DNA from: Gammaproteobacteria bacterium
GTDB taxonomy: Bacteria > Pseudomonadota > Gammaproteobacteria > Burkholderiales > Burkholderiaceae_D
Direction: 5' to 3'
Assembly (NCBI GenBank): GCA_903970185.1
Contig: CAJCIC010000014.1
Location: 1-64,000 of the forward strand
Length of the DNA stretch: 64,000 bases
The translations under genes and the position numbers were made by a program. Positions 33,224 to 43,144 of the stretch are shown piece by piece. The notes under the pieces were generated by a model that was given only the letters and a program-made list of their open reading frames with translations, made no database searches and was not told where the DNA came from. Position 1 is the stretch's first letter, and every line of letters begins with the position of its first letter.

Positions 33224-34745
33224 GGACGGCGCGCCAGGCGAGCCGCAAATCTCGTCGGATCCCCAGGCCCAGCCGCAGGGAACTCCCGTTGCCGCAGTTG
33301 GCACAGATGCGCAGCAACGACCGCAGGGCAAACGTCCGCGCGGGCGTGGCAAGCCGCAGCGTCCGCCGCGGCCAGCGCATCAGGCTGCGAAGAACGGCAA
33401 CCCGGGTGCTCCGATCGCGCCGACCTTGCGGCTTGAGCGAGAAGCATGGCGGCTGCAGGACGAACTCGAGGGCGTGGTCTGGCTGGAAGAACCGCTGCCA
33501 CCTTCTGAAACTGAAGTGGCAAACGCGGACTTCAACATCGATGAGGATGAATACGACGAAGAAGAGCTCGACGACCTGGCAGCGCTCGAGGATCAGCCCC
33601 CGCCGGGCTTTGTCGATCATGGGCACTCGCGCGTCCTGAAGCGTCCGCCGCGGCGCGTCTCGACTGTTCCGGTCGATCCTGACGAAGCGCCAAAGCTGCA
33701 TAAGGTTCTGGCCGACGCGGGCCTTGGCTCACGACGCGAGATGGAAGAGCTGATTATTGCTGGCCGCGTCTCGGTCAATGGCGAGCCGGCGCATATCGGC
33801 CAGCGCATCAATGCTGACGATCTGGTCAGGATCAATGGCAAGCTCTTGCAGCGTCGCGTTGCCGCGCGCGCGCCAAGGGTCTTGCTCTACCACAAGCCTG
33901 CGGGCGAGATCGTGAGCCACGACGATCCGGAAAAGCGACCCTGCGTCTTCGACAAGCTGCCCGTCTTGCGCAGCGCCAAATGGCTCGCCATCGGGCGCCT
34001 TGATTTCAACACCGAGGGCCTTTTGATATTGACCACGTCAGGTGATCTGGCCAATCGGCTTGCCCACCCGCGCTATGGGTTTGACCGTGAATATGCGGTG
34101 CGCGTGCTAGGCGAGATGGACGACGACAAGCGCAAACAGCTGACTGAAGGCGTCGAGCTTGAAGACGGTCCGGCGTCCTTTAGCAGGCTGGAATTTGCCG
34201 GTGGCGAAGGTGCCAACCAATGGTACAACGTGGTCATCTCCGAAGGACGCAATCGTGAAGTGCGGCGCATGTTCGAAGCCGTCGGATTGACCGTCAGCCG
34301 GCTGATTCGCGTGCGCTATGGCGATGTTCCCCTGCCGCGCAAGCTTGGCCGTGGGCGCTGGGAAGAATTGCCGGCGGCAACCGTGCAGCACTGGTGCGCG
34401 GAACTCGGACTTGGCAAATTGGCCGCGGCCAAGGGCAATGGCGGCCAAAGGCCCCAGGCCAATGGTGCGAGGCCGCCGCGCAAGTCGGGCAAGCGCAAGG
34501 GTCCGCCCAACGGTAACAACATGGCACAAGCGCCGCACGGGCAACGCGGCAACGGTGGCCCGCCTGGACCGCGTGGCGGCCCAAGGCCGCCGGGAAATCC
34601 GGGCAATGGCCGCCGTGCCGAAGGTGCGGCGGATGTGCCCCGCGGCAAGATCGACCCGCTGCGCACGGCGCTCGGCTTTTCTGGCTCCCAGGGACCTTCA
34701 GGCCAGGGCCGGCCCGGTTTTTCGAGGAAGCGCCGCCCCGGCTAA
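33174..34745 (+). CDS. rluB: 23S rRNA pseudouridine-2605 synthase RluB
   Basis: RluB modifies U2605 of 23S rRNA. The core (about residues 175-430) has an S4 RNA-binding domain ([20 protein letters not shown]) and the RsuA-family catalytic Asp277 in [11 protein letters not shown]. About 170 residues precede it, rich in Pro, Gln and Arg and then very acidic ([11 protein letters not shown]). A Gly/Pro/Arg-rich tail of about 90 residues follows. These disordered basic/acidic extensions are typical of Burkholderiales RluB. No ATG exists before the S4 domain; the TTG at 33174 inside scpB is the furthest possible start, so the exact start is uncertain. Confidence 0.88.
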   Translation: MILRRLHRHPLRRPRPKDGAPGEPQISSDPQAQPQGTPVAAVGTDAQQRPQGKRPRGRGKPQRPPRPAHQAAKNGNPGAPIAPTLRLEREAWRLQDELEGVVWLEEPLPPSETEVANADFNIDEDEYDEEELDDLAALEDQPPPGFVDHGHSRVLKRPPRRVSTVPVDPDEAPKLHKVLADAGLGSRREMEELIIAGRVSVNGEPAHIGQRINADDLVRINGKLLQRRVAARAPRVLLYHKPAGEIVSHDDPEKRPCVFDKLPVLRSAKWLAIGRLDFNTEGLLILTTSGDLANRLAHPRYGFDREYAVRVLGEMDDDKRKQLTEGVELEDGPASFSRLEFAGGEGANQWYNVVISEGRNREVRRMFEAVGLTVSRLIRVRYGDVPLPRKLGRGRWEELPAATVQHWCAELGLGKLAAAKGNGGQRPQANGARPPRKSGKRKGPPNGNNMAQAPHGQRGNGGPPGPRGGPRPPGNPGNGRRAEGAADVPRGKIDPLRTALGFSGSQGPSGQGRPGFSRKRRPG

Positions 34746-34760
34746 AGCGCCGCCCCGCTA

Positions 34761-34789
34761 TTGCTAAAAAAGGGAATTTCCCATATAAT
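34761..34789 (+). promoter_or_regulatory. Strong sigma-70 promoter of the rimP-nusA-infB operon
   Basis: TTGCTA, 17 bp, TATAAT. The spacer contains the small dyad GGGAATTTCCC. The promoter lies 16 bp after rluB and is followed about 50 bp on by a terminator hairpin, so expression is probably set by attenuation. Confidence 0.75.
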
Positions 34790-34841
34790 TCAAAGGCTAA
34801 ATTACGGGCGACTGAATAACGTCGCAAGCACCAAGAAAAAG

Positions 34842-34865
34842 TGGGCGGCTCGCCCATTTTTTTTT
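34842..34865 (+). terminator. Leader terminator (attenuator) before rimP
   Basis: TGGGCG and CGCCCA pair around GCT, followed by nine T residues. It stands between the operon promoter and rimP, so it must be read through for rimP-nusA-infB expression. A second small hairpin (CCCGC/GCGGG, 34904-34921) and a 13-codon frame (34890-34931) lie beyond it. Confidence 0.75.
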
Positions 34866-34947
34866 CTGTAAAGCAAACGGAACGGCGGCATGAGTTACGA
34901 CGGCCCGCATTTGATAGCGGGCAACGGGTGAGGCGGTTTTGCAGGCG

Positions 34948-35415
34948 ATGCAACAGGTGATCGAGACGGCCCTTGCAGGGCTCGGATATGAACTGGTGGA
35001 CATTGAACGCGCGCCAGGCGGGCTTTTGCGCGTGTTCATCGATGCCCAAGCAGGCATCACCATCGACGACTGTGAACGTGCGAGTCATCAACTGTCGCAT
35101 GTATTGACCGTCGAAAACGTGGGTTATGACCGGCTTGAGGTTTCGTCGCCGGGGCTTGATCGGCCGCTTAAGCGGCTCGGTGATTTCACCCGCTTTGCGG
35201 GCCAGGAAGCGTCGGTCAAGTTGCGCTTGCCAGTTGACGGGCGCAAGCAGTTTCAGGGTGTTCTTCGGGCGCCGGCTGAAGACGGCGCCGAAGGCAAACT
35301 CGGGTTGATTTTTGAGGGCAAGGACGGTAGCGAGCAAGTGCTCGAATTCGTTCTGGCTGACGTGGACAAGGCGCGCCTTGTGCCGCGTATTGATTTCAGG
35401 AGCAACAAACGATGA
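34948..35415 (+). CDS. rimP: Ribosome maturation factor RimP
   Basis: RimP assists 30S subunit assembly. The 155-residue protein shows [39 protein letters not shown] and [12 protein letters not shown], all family hallmarks. The ATG at 34948 is preferred; a TTG lies three codons upstream. The last codons overlap nusA (ATGA), so RimP and NusA synthesis are coupled. Confidence 0.94.
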   Translation: MQQVIETALAGLGYELVDIERAPGGLLRVFIDAQAGITIDDCERASHQLSHVLTVENVGYDRLEVSSPGLDRPLKRLGDFTRFAGQEASVKLRLPVDGRKQFQGVLRAPAEDGAEGKLGLIFEGKDGSEQVLEFVLADVDKARLVPRIDFRSNKR

Positions 35416-36893
35416 GTCGGGAAATTCTTCTGCTGGTAGACGCGCTTGCGCGTGAGAAGAACGTCAGCAAGGAAGTGGTCTTCGGAGCACTCGAGCAGGC
35501 GCTCGCCCAGGCAATGAAAAAGCTTTTCGAGGGCGAAGTCGACATTCGCGTCGCGGTTGATCCGACAACCGGCGCGACCGAGGCGTTCAGGCGCTGGCAG
35601 GTCGTGCCCGATGAGGCCGGCCTTGAGTTTCCCGATCGCCAGGAACTGCTCTCCGAGGCGCGTGAGCAGATTCCTGATGTCGAAGTCAACGAATTCATCG
35701 AAGAGCAGCTTGAGCCGGTCGAATTTGGCCGTCGCTTCGCGCAAGACACGAAGCAGGCCGTGCTGCAGAAGATCCGCGATGCCGAGCGTGAACAGATTCT
35801 GGCTGACTTCCTCGCGCGTGGCGAGAGCATCGTCACGGGGACGGTCAAGCGCATGGACAAGGGCGACGTCATCGTCGAAGCCGGCCGGGTCGAGGCGCGC
35901 TTGCGCCGCGATCAGATGATCCCGAAGGAGAATCTGCGCGTTGGAGATCGCGTGCGCGCCTACGTCCTGACGGTCAACCGCGACGTGCGCGGCCCGCAAT
36001 TGATGCTCTCGCGCACTGCGCCCGAGTTCATCATGAAACTGTTCGAGCTCGAAGTGCCGGAGATCGAGCAGGGGCTGTTGCAGATCAAGGCGGCGGCGCG
36101 CGATCCGGGCGTGCGCGCCAAGATCGCCGTGTTCACGACCGATCGCCGCATCGATCCGATCGGAACATGCGTGGGCATGCGCGGCTCGCGGGTCCAGGCG
36201 GTGCGCAACGAGCTCGGCGGCGAAAATGTCGACATCGTGCTCTGGTCGGAGGATCCGGCGCAGTTCGTCATCGGCGCGCTCGCGCCGGCCAACGTCTCAT
36301 CGATCGTGGTCGACGAGGAAAAGCACTGCATGGATGTCGTCGTCGACGAGGAAAACCTGGCGATCGCAATCGGTCGCAGTGGCCAGAACGTGCGCCTCGC
36401 ATCGGAATTGACCGGCTGGCAGATCAACATCATGACGCCGGAAGAATCAGCGCAGAAGTCGGAGCAGGAAACCGGCAAGACGCGCCAGTTGTTCATCGAC
36501 AAACTTGACGTCGACGAGGAGGTCGCTGACATATTGGTGCAAGAAGGTTTTGCGAGTCTTGAAGAAGTCGCCTATGTGCCGATCACCGAGATGATGGAAA
36601 TCGACGCTTTCGATGAGGATACCGTCAACGAATTGCGCAATCGCGCCCGCAACGCCTTGCTCACCGAAGCCATCGCGACCGAGGAAAGAAAAGAGCATGC
36701 CGCAGAGGATCTCCTCGCGCTCGAGGGCATGGATTCGGAACTTGCAGCGAAGCTTGCGGACGGCCAGGTCAGGACCCGTGACGATCTGGGCGATATGGCC
36801 GTCGATGAACTGGTCGACATGACCGGCATCGATAACGAACGCGCCAAGTCGTTGATCATGAAGGCCCGGGAACACTGGTTCGCGCAGCAGTAG
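35412..36893 (+). CDS. nusA: Transcription termination/antitermination protein NusA
   Basis: NusA binds RNA polymerase and controls pausing, termination and antitermination. The 493-residue protein has the N-terminal polymerase-binding domain (1-125), S1 domain (from [16 protein letters not shown]), KH domains ([15 protein letters not shown] and [14 protein letters not shown]), and two C-terminal acidic repeats (residues 365-490) ending in ARKSL-type helices, as in other proteobacteria. The ATG overlaps rimP. NusA may regulate its own operon through the upstream leader terminator. Confidence 0.96.
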   Translation: MSREILLLVDALAREKNVSKEVVFGALEQALAQAMKKLFEGEVDIRVAVDPTTGATEAFRRWQVVPDEAGLEFPDRQELLSEAREQIPDVEVNEFIEEQLEPVEFGRRFAQDTKQAVLQKIRDAEREQILADFLARGESIVTGTVKRMDKGDVIVEAGRVEARLRRDQMIPKENLRVGDRVRAYVLTVNRDVRGPQLMLSRTAPEFIMKLFELEVPEIEQGLLQIKAAARDPGVRAKIAVFTTDRRIDPIGTCVGMRGSRVQAVRNELGGENVDIVLWSEDPAQFVIGALAPANVSSIVVDEEKHCMDVVVDEENLAIAIGRSGQNVRLASELTGWQINIMTPEESAQKSEQETGKTRQLFIDKLDVDEEVADILVQEGFASLEEVAYVPITEMMEIDAFDEDTVNELRNRARNALLTEAIATEERKEHAAEDLLALEGMDSELAAKLADGQVRTRDDLGDMAVDELVDMTGIDNERAKSLIMKAREHWFAQQ

Positions 36894-36930
36894 GAAACAA
36901 GCAGCACAGACCCACTTATCGAGGAATTGC

Positions 36931-39678
36931 ATGCCAAGTAACAACGTTGCTCAATTTGCAGCGGAACTTAAGGTACCGGCCGCCGTGCTGCTCGAACAGC
37001 TGCGCGCCGCCGGTGTGGAAAAGCGCACGGCAGAAGATGCGCTTTCCGAAAACGACAAGGCCCAGTTGCTTGAGGCGCTGCGTCGCGCGCACGGCGCGCA
37101 GGACATCGAGAAGAAAAAAATCACCTTGACGCGCAAGCAGACCTCCGAGATCAAGCAGGCGGATGGTAGCGGCAAGGCGCGCACGATTCAGGTCGAAGTG
37201 CGCAAGAAGCGTGTCTTCGTCAAGCGCGACGAGACGCCGGAGGTGCCGCCGGCGGCGGTGCTGGTCGAGGCGCCGGTCACGGCCCCTGTCATCGATGAAG
37301 AGCAGCGCAAGCTGCGCGAAGAAGAGGCCCGCCGCCAGGCCGAGCTGATTTCGCGCCAGGCCCAGGAAGCACGCGAGAAGCAGGAGCGTCTGGAACGCGA
37401 ACGACTCGCTGCCGAGGAACGGGTGCGCCTTGAAGCCGAGGCCCTGGCGCGCCGCAGTGCGGCTGCTGCGACCCCCGATGAGGCGCTCGAAGTCCGCCGT
37501 GCCGCGCAGGAAGCCGAGTCGCGGGCAAAGGAAGAAGCCGAAGTGCGTGACACGGCGCGCCGGGCGGTTGAAGCTGAAGTGGCGGGCATTAACCGCCTCA
37601 TGGCGAGCAAGCGTGCCAAGGCGCCGCCTCCTCCTGCTGCCGCACCCGTGCTCGCAGCGGTCGTCGCGCCCATCGAAGGCACCTTGCACAAGCCGGCAGC
37701 CAAGACGACCGGAGCAGATGCCAAAAAGGATGACAAGAAAGAGAAGAAGCAGGTCAAGTCTGCTGCGCTATCTTCGACGTGGCAAGACGACGCTGCAAAG
37801 CGCAGGCTGATCAAGACCCGCGGCGACAATTTCGGTACGGGCTGGCGTGGTCCCAAGGGTGGCAGCCGGCACAAGCACGCCGACGATGCCTCCAATACCT
37901 TCCAGGCGCCGTCTGAGCCGATCGTGCGCGACATCCACGTGCCCGAAACGATTACGGTGGCTGATCTCGCGCACAAGATGTCGGTCAAGGCCTCCGAGGT
38001 CATCAAGCAACTGATGAAGCTTGGCCAGATGGTCACGATCAATCAGGTGCTCGATCAGGAAACGGCAATGATCCTGGTTGAGGAAATGGGACACACCGCC
38101 AGTGCTGCCAAGCTTGACGATCCTGAAGCGCTCCTGAGCGAAACCGACGTTCCCCACGACGTCGAGTCGGTGTCGCGGGCGCCGGTTGTGACCGTCATGG
38201 GGCACGTTGACCACGGCAAGACGTCCTTGCTCGACTATATCCGCACGACACGCGTGGCCAGTGGCGAAGCCGGTGGCATTACGCAGCACATCGGGGCCTA
38301 TCACGTCGAGACGCCGCGTGGCTCGGTGACCTTTCTTGACACGCCGGGCCACGAGGCCTTTACCGCCATGCGCGCGCGCGGTGCCAAGGCCACCGATATC
38401 GTGATCCTGGTGGTTGCCGCAGACGATGGCGTCATGCCCCAGACCAAGGAAGCGATTGCGCACGCGCGCGCGGCCAATGTGCCACTTGTGGTTGCCATGA
38501 ACAAGATCGACAAGCCTGACGCCAATCCCGAGCGCGTCAAACAGGAACTCGTCGCCGAAGGCGTGGTTCCCGAGGAGTACGGTGGCGAATCGCCGTTTGT
38601 GGCGGTCTCAGCCAAGACCGGCGAGGGCATCGACTCGCTGCTGGAAAACGTCCTGTTGCAAGCCGAAGTGCTTGAGCTCAAGGCGCCCAAGGACGCCCCG
38701 GCCAAGGGACTCGTGATCGAAGCCAAGCTCGACAAGGGCCGCGGTCCGGTTGCGACCATCCTGGTCCAGTCAGGGACGTTGCGTCGCGGCGATATCGTGC
38801 TCGCCGGATCAAGTTTCGGTCGCGTTCGCGCCATGCTCGACGAGGCCGGCAAGGCGGTGCAGGAGGCCGGCCCGTCGATCCCTGTGGAGATCCAGGGTCT
38901 GACCGAGGTGCCCGCGGCAGGTGAAGAGGTGATCGTGCTTGGCGACGAGCGCAAGGCACGCGAGATCGCGCTTTTCCGCCAGGGCAAGTTCCGCGACGTG
39001 AAGCTCGCCAAGCAGCAGGCGGCCAAGCTCGAGAACATGTTCGAACAGATGGGCGAGGGCGAGGTCAAATCGCTCGCGATGATCGTCAAGGCGGATGTCC
39101 AGGGTTCGCAGGAGGCGATCGTCCATGCCATGAACAAGCTCTCGACGAGCGAAGTCAAGGTGCAGATCGTGCATGGCGCCGTGGGTGGTATCACCGAGTC
39201 GGACATTAACCTCGCCATCGCATCGAAAGCCGTCGTCATCGGATTTAACGTCCGTGCCGACCAGTCCGCACGCAAGCTCGCCGAGAGCAACGGCATCGAT
39301 ATCCGTTACTACAACATCATCTATGACGCCGTCGATGACGTGAAGGCGGCGATGTCGGGGATGCTCTCGCCTGAGAAGCGTGAACAGCAGATCGGTCTTG
39401 TCGAGATCCGCCAGGTATTTCGCATTCCCAAAGTCGGCGCGGTTGCGGGCTGCATGGTGCTCGAAGGAACCGTGCGTCGCGGCGCCTTGGCGCGTCTATT
39501 GCGCGATAACGTCGTCACCTGGACGGGCGAGCTCGATTCGCTCAAGCGCTTCAAAGACGACGTCAAGGAAGTCAAGGCGGGGTTCGAATGCGGTCTGTCG
39601 CTTAAGAACTACGACGACATCCAGGAAGGCGACCAGCTCGAGGTGTTCGAAGTCCAGGAAGTCGCCCGAACGCTCTAG
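36931..39678 (+). CDS. infB: Translation initiation factor IF-2
   Basis: IF-2 places fMet-tRNA on the 30S subunit; the initiator tRNA itself is encoded at 2144. The 915-residue protein has an N-terminal IF2_N domain (about 1-60), a long charged Arg/Glu/Ala-rich linker (75-240), a second IF2_N region (about 330-380), then the G domain: GHVDHGKT (424-431), DTPGHEAF and NKIDKP. The C-terminal domains end in [11 protein letters not shown]. It follows nusA by 37 bp and is closed by a strong terminator. Confidence 0.97.
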   Translation: MPSNNVAQFAAELKVPAAVLLEQLRAAGVEKRTAEDALSENDKAQLLEALRRAHGAQDIEKKKITLTRKQTSEIKQADGSGKARTIQVEVRKKRVFVKRDETPEVPPAAVLVEAPVTAPVIDEEQRKLREEEARRQAELISRQAQEAREKQERLERERLAAEERVRLEAEALARRSAAAATPDEALEVRRAAQEAESRAKEEAEVRDTARRAVEAEVAGINRLMASKRAKAPPPPAAAPVLAAVVAPIEGTLHKPAAKTTGADAKKDDKKEKKQVKSAALSSTWQDDAAKRRLIKTRGDNFGTGWRGPKGGSRHKHADDASNTFQAPSEPIVRDIHVPETITVADLAHKMSVKASEVIKQLMKLGQMVTINQVLDQETAMILVEEMGHTASAAKLDDPEALLSETDVPHDVESVSRAPVVTVMGHVDHGKTSLLDYIRTTRVASGEAGGITQHIGAYHVETPRGSVTFLDTPGHEAFTAMRARGAKATDIVILVVAADDGVMPQTKEAIAHARAANVPLVVAMNKIDKPDANPERVKQELVAEGVVPEEYGGESPFVAVSAKTGEGIDSLLENVLLQAEVLELKAPKDAPAKGLVIEAKLDKGRGPVATILVQSGTLRRGDIVLAGSSFGRVRAMLDEAGKAVQEAGPSIPVEIQGLTEVPAAGEEVIVLGDERKAREIALFRQGKFRDVKLAKQQAAKLENMFEQMGEGEVKSLAMIVKADVQGSQEAIVHAMNKLSTSEVKVQIVHGAVGGITESDINLAIASKAVVIGFNVRADQSARKLAESNGIDIRYYNIIYDAVDDVKAAMSGMLSPEKREQQIGLVEIRQVFRIPKVGAVAGCMVLEGTVRRGALARLLRDNVVTWTGELDSLKRFKDDVKEVKAGFECGLSLKNYDDIQEGDQLEVFEVQEVARTL

Positions 39679-39698
39679 CACCAGCCCCGTGCCAGAAG

Positions 39699-39724
39699 GA
39701 GCCGCCCTGTGCGGCTCTTTTTTT
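39699..39724 (+). terminator. Rho-independent terminator after infB
   Basis: GAGCCGC and GCGGCTC pair around CCTGT and are followed by seven T residues. It ends the rimP-nusA-infB unit, so rbfA-truB must be transcribed separately here. Confidence 0.88.
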
Positions 39725-39898
39725 GCCGAAAATAGGTAGAACCACGAGCAAAAAGGCGAGGGTGCGCCCTTTCCGACAAAAAAGTGCGTTTTGCACTCAA
39801 CCGATCGCAAGGTCCGTGCGTTAAGCACCTAACCCTCGAGCCGGGGACACGGTGCGGGCGATGTCCGCCACCGAATTGAAAAAAAGGGGTTTCGTTCC

Positions 39899-41590
39899 AT
39901 GCCGGCGTCAGCTGTCCCGTCCGTCTTGGCTGAAAAAAGTCGCTTCAGGCCGTTCGCGCCGCTGCCGATCTCCGGGTCGGAATGGGCGGTGATCGGACTT
40001 GTGCTCGCCGTCGCCGCAATTTTGCGTTTTGCCGGGCTCGGTGCCCAGCCACTTTGGCTTGACGAGGGTTATTCCTGGTGGGACGCGCAGCAATCGATGC
40101 GCGATTTGTGGAATCTCGTGCCGCAGTGCGATCCCCATCCACCGCTCTATTTCGCCATGCTCAAGGGCTGGATCGACAGCTTTGGCGACGGCGCTTTTGC
40201 AATGCGGGCGTTATCGGCGCTGCTTGGCATAGCGACCACCCTGGTCGTGATTCTGGCCGGCCGCGAGATCGATCGCAAGGTCGGCTGGCTCGCCGGCCTG
40301 ATGTTCGCCCTGACGCCGTTTCAGGTCGAATTTGGCCATGAGGCGAGGCCGTATACGCTTTTCTGCTTCGGTGCGTCGCTGGTGCTTTTTGGCGGCTTGC
40401 GCATCGCGCGCATCTCGCGTGCGCGCAAGGGCAAAACCGGGACCGAGCTGAGCCGAAACGAAGACATCGATGGCACCCGGCGCCAGGCTCTGGTCGGAGG
40501 CATTGCGCTAACGACGGGCTGCGTCATCGCGCTTTGGGCCAACAATACTTCGGTGCTGGTGGTGCTGGCACTGGCCAGCGCCCTTGGTGTCCTGCTGCTT
40601 GTCGATCGCGACGCACGCTGGCTCTTCAAACCCCTGGTGCTGGCCACCCTGCTCGTGCTGGCGTTGTGGTTACCCTATTTTCCGGTGCTGCTTGAGCAGG
40701 CGCGTGGCGTTTCCTCGGACTTCTGGATTCCCAAGCCGGAAGGGTGGCGCTTTGCCAATGAATTGCGCTTTGTCGTCAGTCTGAACTCATTTGATGGCGT
40801 CTGGTGGGGTGTGGTCGCGCTCGCGGGTGGCCTCGCGCTGATGGCCCGCCTGGGCCGCTGGCGCGAGGCGCTGGTGCTGGGCTCGCTTGTCGCTTTGCCG
40901 GTGCTCCTGAATTACGGCATCAGCATGACGGTCAAGCCGATCTTCATCGCGCGCGCCCTGATTGGCGTCGCACCGGCGGTTGCCGTGCTGCTTGCAGCTG
41001 CGGTCATGCTGATCCGCGCTCCGGCCTTAAGGCGTGGCGCCTTCGCCTTGGTCCTGACCGCCCACGTGGCGGCACTTGCCGTGTGGTATTCGAATTACCA
41101 GGGCAAGGAGCCTTGGGATCGGATCGCAAGCCAGGTGGTGGCCTCCGACGACCACAGGACGCCTGGCCAGAATGCCATCGTGCTGGTTGCCGCCAATGAA
41201 CTTGCCTTGCCCTTGTCGCATGCATTGGAAGAAATGCATGTCACCCTGCCGATGCAAGGCGCGCCTGCAAACTTCCCCTCTCCTGGGCTCGATGCGCGCT
41301 ATCCGTCTGGCAAGTGCGCGCCTTCGGTGATGGGACAGGATCTGTCGAGCATCGGTCAGGCGGTCCGTGGTCACTCGGTGGTGTATTTCATCACGCGGCG
41401 CAACAACGTCTACGATCCGGGAAATGGCATTGCGCGCTTTTTGCGTTCGCTCGGACTGCGCCAGACCAACATGACGACCTATATGCCGGGCTACCTCGAA
41501 GTCCACGAGTTCGTGGCACCGCTGCGCGGCGGCCACCTTGCTGCGCCGGTTGGCGTGGCACTGACCCAGGCCCTAAGGCCGACCCACTAG
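39899..41590 (+). CDS. GT39/ArnT-like membrane glycosyltransferase
   Basis: A 563-residue polytopic membrane protein with about 10-12 helices. The first periplasmic loop has the catalytic-type Asp55-Glu56 (WLDEGYSWW) and CDPHPPLYFAMLK, and HEARPYTLF follows, matching the dolichyl-phosphomannose mannosyltransferase/ArnT group. Such enzymes transfer sugar from a polyprenyl phosphate onto protein or lipid; the acceptor is unknown. The C-terminal 150 residues form a soluble domain. It lies between infB and rbfA, which are normally adjacent, behind a terminator and 220 bp of non-coding DNA. An AAGGGG site precedes the ATG. Confidence 0.85.
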   Translation: MPASAVPSVLAEKSRFRPFAPLPISGSEWAVIGLVLAVAAILRFAGLGAQPLWLDEGYSWWDAQQSMRDLWNLVPQCDPHPPLYFAMLKGWIDSFGDGAFAMRALSALLGIATTLVVILAGREIDRKVGWLAGLMFALTPFQVEFGHEARPYTLFCFGASLVLFGGLRIARISRARKGKTGTELSRNEDIDGTRRQALVGGIALTTGCVIALWANNTSVLVVLALASALGVLLLVDRDARWLFKPLVLATLLVLALWLPYFPVLLEQARGVSSDFWIPKPEGWRFANELRFVVSLNSFDGVWWGVVALAGGLALMARLGRWREALVLGSLVALPVLLNYGISMTVKPIFIARALIGVAPAVAVLLAAAVMLIRAPALRRGAFALVLTAHVAALAVWYSNYQGKEPWDRIASQVVASDDHRTPGQNAIVLVAANELALPLSHALEEMHVTLPMQGAPANFPSPGLDARYPSGKCAPSVMGQDLSSIGQAVRGHSVVYFITRRNNVYDPGNGIARFLRSLGLRQTNMTTYMPGYLEVHEFVAPLRGGHLAAPVGVALTQALRPTH

Positions 41591-41644
41591 CGGGCTGGAC
41601 TCGGGGGCGGTGCGCTACACTGGGTGTTCTCCAGGAAGCACCCG

Positions 41645-42016
41645 ATGCCGTCCAAACACCAGAAATCGTCCCCGAGCCGCCATTTGCGCATTGCCGACCA
41701 GATCCAGCGTGACCTGGCCGAGCTGATTCCGCGCGAGATTCGCGACCCGCGCTGCGCACTCGTGACCCTGACAGGGGTCGAGCTCACGCCTGACTATGCC
41801 CACGCCAAGGTGTACTTCACCACCCTGAGCGATCAGCCGGGCGAGGCGCTTGCCGTATTGAAGGAGAAGGCCGGCTACCTGCACAGCCTCCTCTTCAAGC
41901 GTTTACACATTCACACGGTGCCAACGCTTCACTTCGTACACGACACATCGGTTGCGCGCGGCGTGAGCCTCTCGCGCCTGATCGACGAAGCCAACGCCAG
42001 CAGCGCCAAGGAGTAG
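41645..42016 (+). CDS. rbfA: 30S ribosome-binding factor A
   Basis: RbfA matures the 16S 5' end and aids cold adaptation. The 123-residue protein contains [38 protein letters not shown] and the C-terminal [12 protein letters not shown]. The ATG at MPSKHQKS is chosen. truB starts 3 bp later, the normal coupling. Confidence 0.95.
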   Translation: MPSKHQKSSPSRHLRIADQIQRDLAELIPREIRDPRCALVTLTGVELTPDYAHAKVYFTTLSDQPGEALAVLKEKAGYLHSLLFKRLHIHTVPTLHFVHDTSVARGVSLSRLIDEANASSAKE

Positions 42017-42019
42017 CCG

Positions 42020-42973
42020 GTGGAGGACTCGCGCTTGGCTTTGCGAGCCAGTCGTGAGGCCATCAGCGGCGTGCTGTTAATCGACAAGCCGCTTGGCCTT
42101 GGGTCAACTGCGGTGCTTGCCAGGGTCAAGTATCTGCTCGGCGCAAAAAAAGCCGGCCATACGGGAACACTCGATCCGCTGGCGACGGGTCTGTTGCCGG
42201 TGTGCCTGGGCGAGGCGACCAAATTTGCCTCCGACCTCCTTTTTGCCACGAAAAGGTATCGGGCAACGCTGGTCCTTGGAGCCACGACCACGACCGGCGA
42301 TGCCGAGGGCGAGGTGCTCGAGCGTCGCGAGGTGGCATGCGATGCGGCTGAGATTGATCGGGTGCTACAGACGTTTCGAGGCGTGATCGACCAGGTGCCG
42401 CCGATGTTCTCTGCGCTCAAGCGGGAGGGCAAGCCGCTCTATGCCTATGCCAGGGCGGGGGTGACGCTTGAGCGCATGGCGCGCCAGGTCGAGATCGAAA
42501 AGCTTGAGCGGGTCTCCTACAGCCGACCCGAACTCGTCATCGACGTGACATGCAGCAAGGGTACCTATGTGCGCACGCTTGGCGAAGACATCGGCCAGGC
42601 GCTTTCTTGCGGCGCCCATCTTAGCGCTCTAAGACGTCTTGCAGTCGCCGGAATCTCGATCGAAAAAGCCAATACACTGCCCGAGCTCGAAGCCATGTCG
42701 CTCCTGGAAAGACGTGCACGCCTTTTGCCTCTTGATGCGCTGATTGCCGAGCTGCCGGTGCTTGAACTTGACGACACCCTTAGTGGACGCTTTCGGGCGG
42801 GCCAGCGACTGGCCGGATTTGCGTCGATGAGCGGTCGATTTCGGGTCTACGCTTTAAAGGCCAGTCCGCACAACCTGATGGGCATCGGTTTGATCGAGGA
42901 GGGTGTGCTAAGGCCCAAGCGCCTGCTTGCCAGCAATGTCCAGCCCGGCGATTTTTCTGCTGGCAGAACATGA
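42020..42973 (+). CDS. truB: tRNA pseudouridine-55 synthase TruB
   Basis: TruB makes pseudouridine 55 in the T-loop of tRNAs. The 317-residue protein has GVLLIDKPLGLGSTAVL, catalytic Asp52 in GHTGTLDPLATGLLP, and the TCSKGTYVRTLGEDIG block. It starts with GTG 3 bp after rbfA, preceded by AAGGAG. A C-terminal PUA-like domain ends the protein. Confidence 0.95.
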   Translation: MEDSRLALRASREAISGVLLIDKPLGLGSTAVLARVKYLLGAKKAGHTGTLDPLATGLLPVCLGEATKFASDLLFATKRYRATLVLGATTTTGDAEGEVLERREVACDAAEIDRVLQTFRGVIDQVPPMFSALKREGKPLYAYARAGVTLERMARQVEIEKLERVSYSRPELVIDVTCSKGTYVRTLGEDIGQALSCGAHLSALRRLAVAGISIEKANTLPELEAMSLLERRARLLPLDALIAELPVLELDDTLSGRFRAGQRLAGFASMSGRFRVYALKASPHNLMGIGLIEEGVLRPKRLLASNVQPGDFSAGRT

Positions 42974-43001
42974 CCTTACATGCTCGCATGGGTCAATTTA
43001 A

Positions 43002-43031
43002 ATGACGGAAAATCGCAATCGCTGTTATAAT
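43002..43031 (+). promoter_or_regulatory. Putative typA promoter
   Basis: ATGACG and a consensus TATAAT separated by 18 bp, about 115 bp upstream of typA. Confidence 0.55.
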
Positions 43032-43144
43032 TTCGGGTTGTCCCATGCATGGTGCGACGCCGCATTCGCCCTGCCTGACCGGGTCCGTCCGGCTGTGTCT
43101 AATGCATGGCGATCCCTTACCGCTTTCACAGATTCGAGCCTTCC

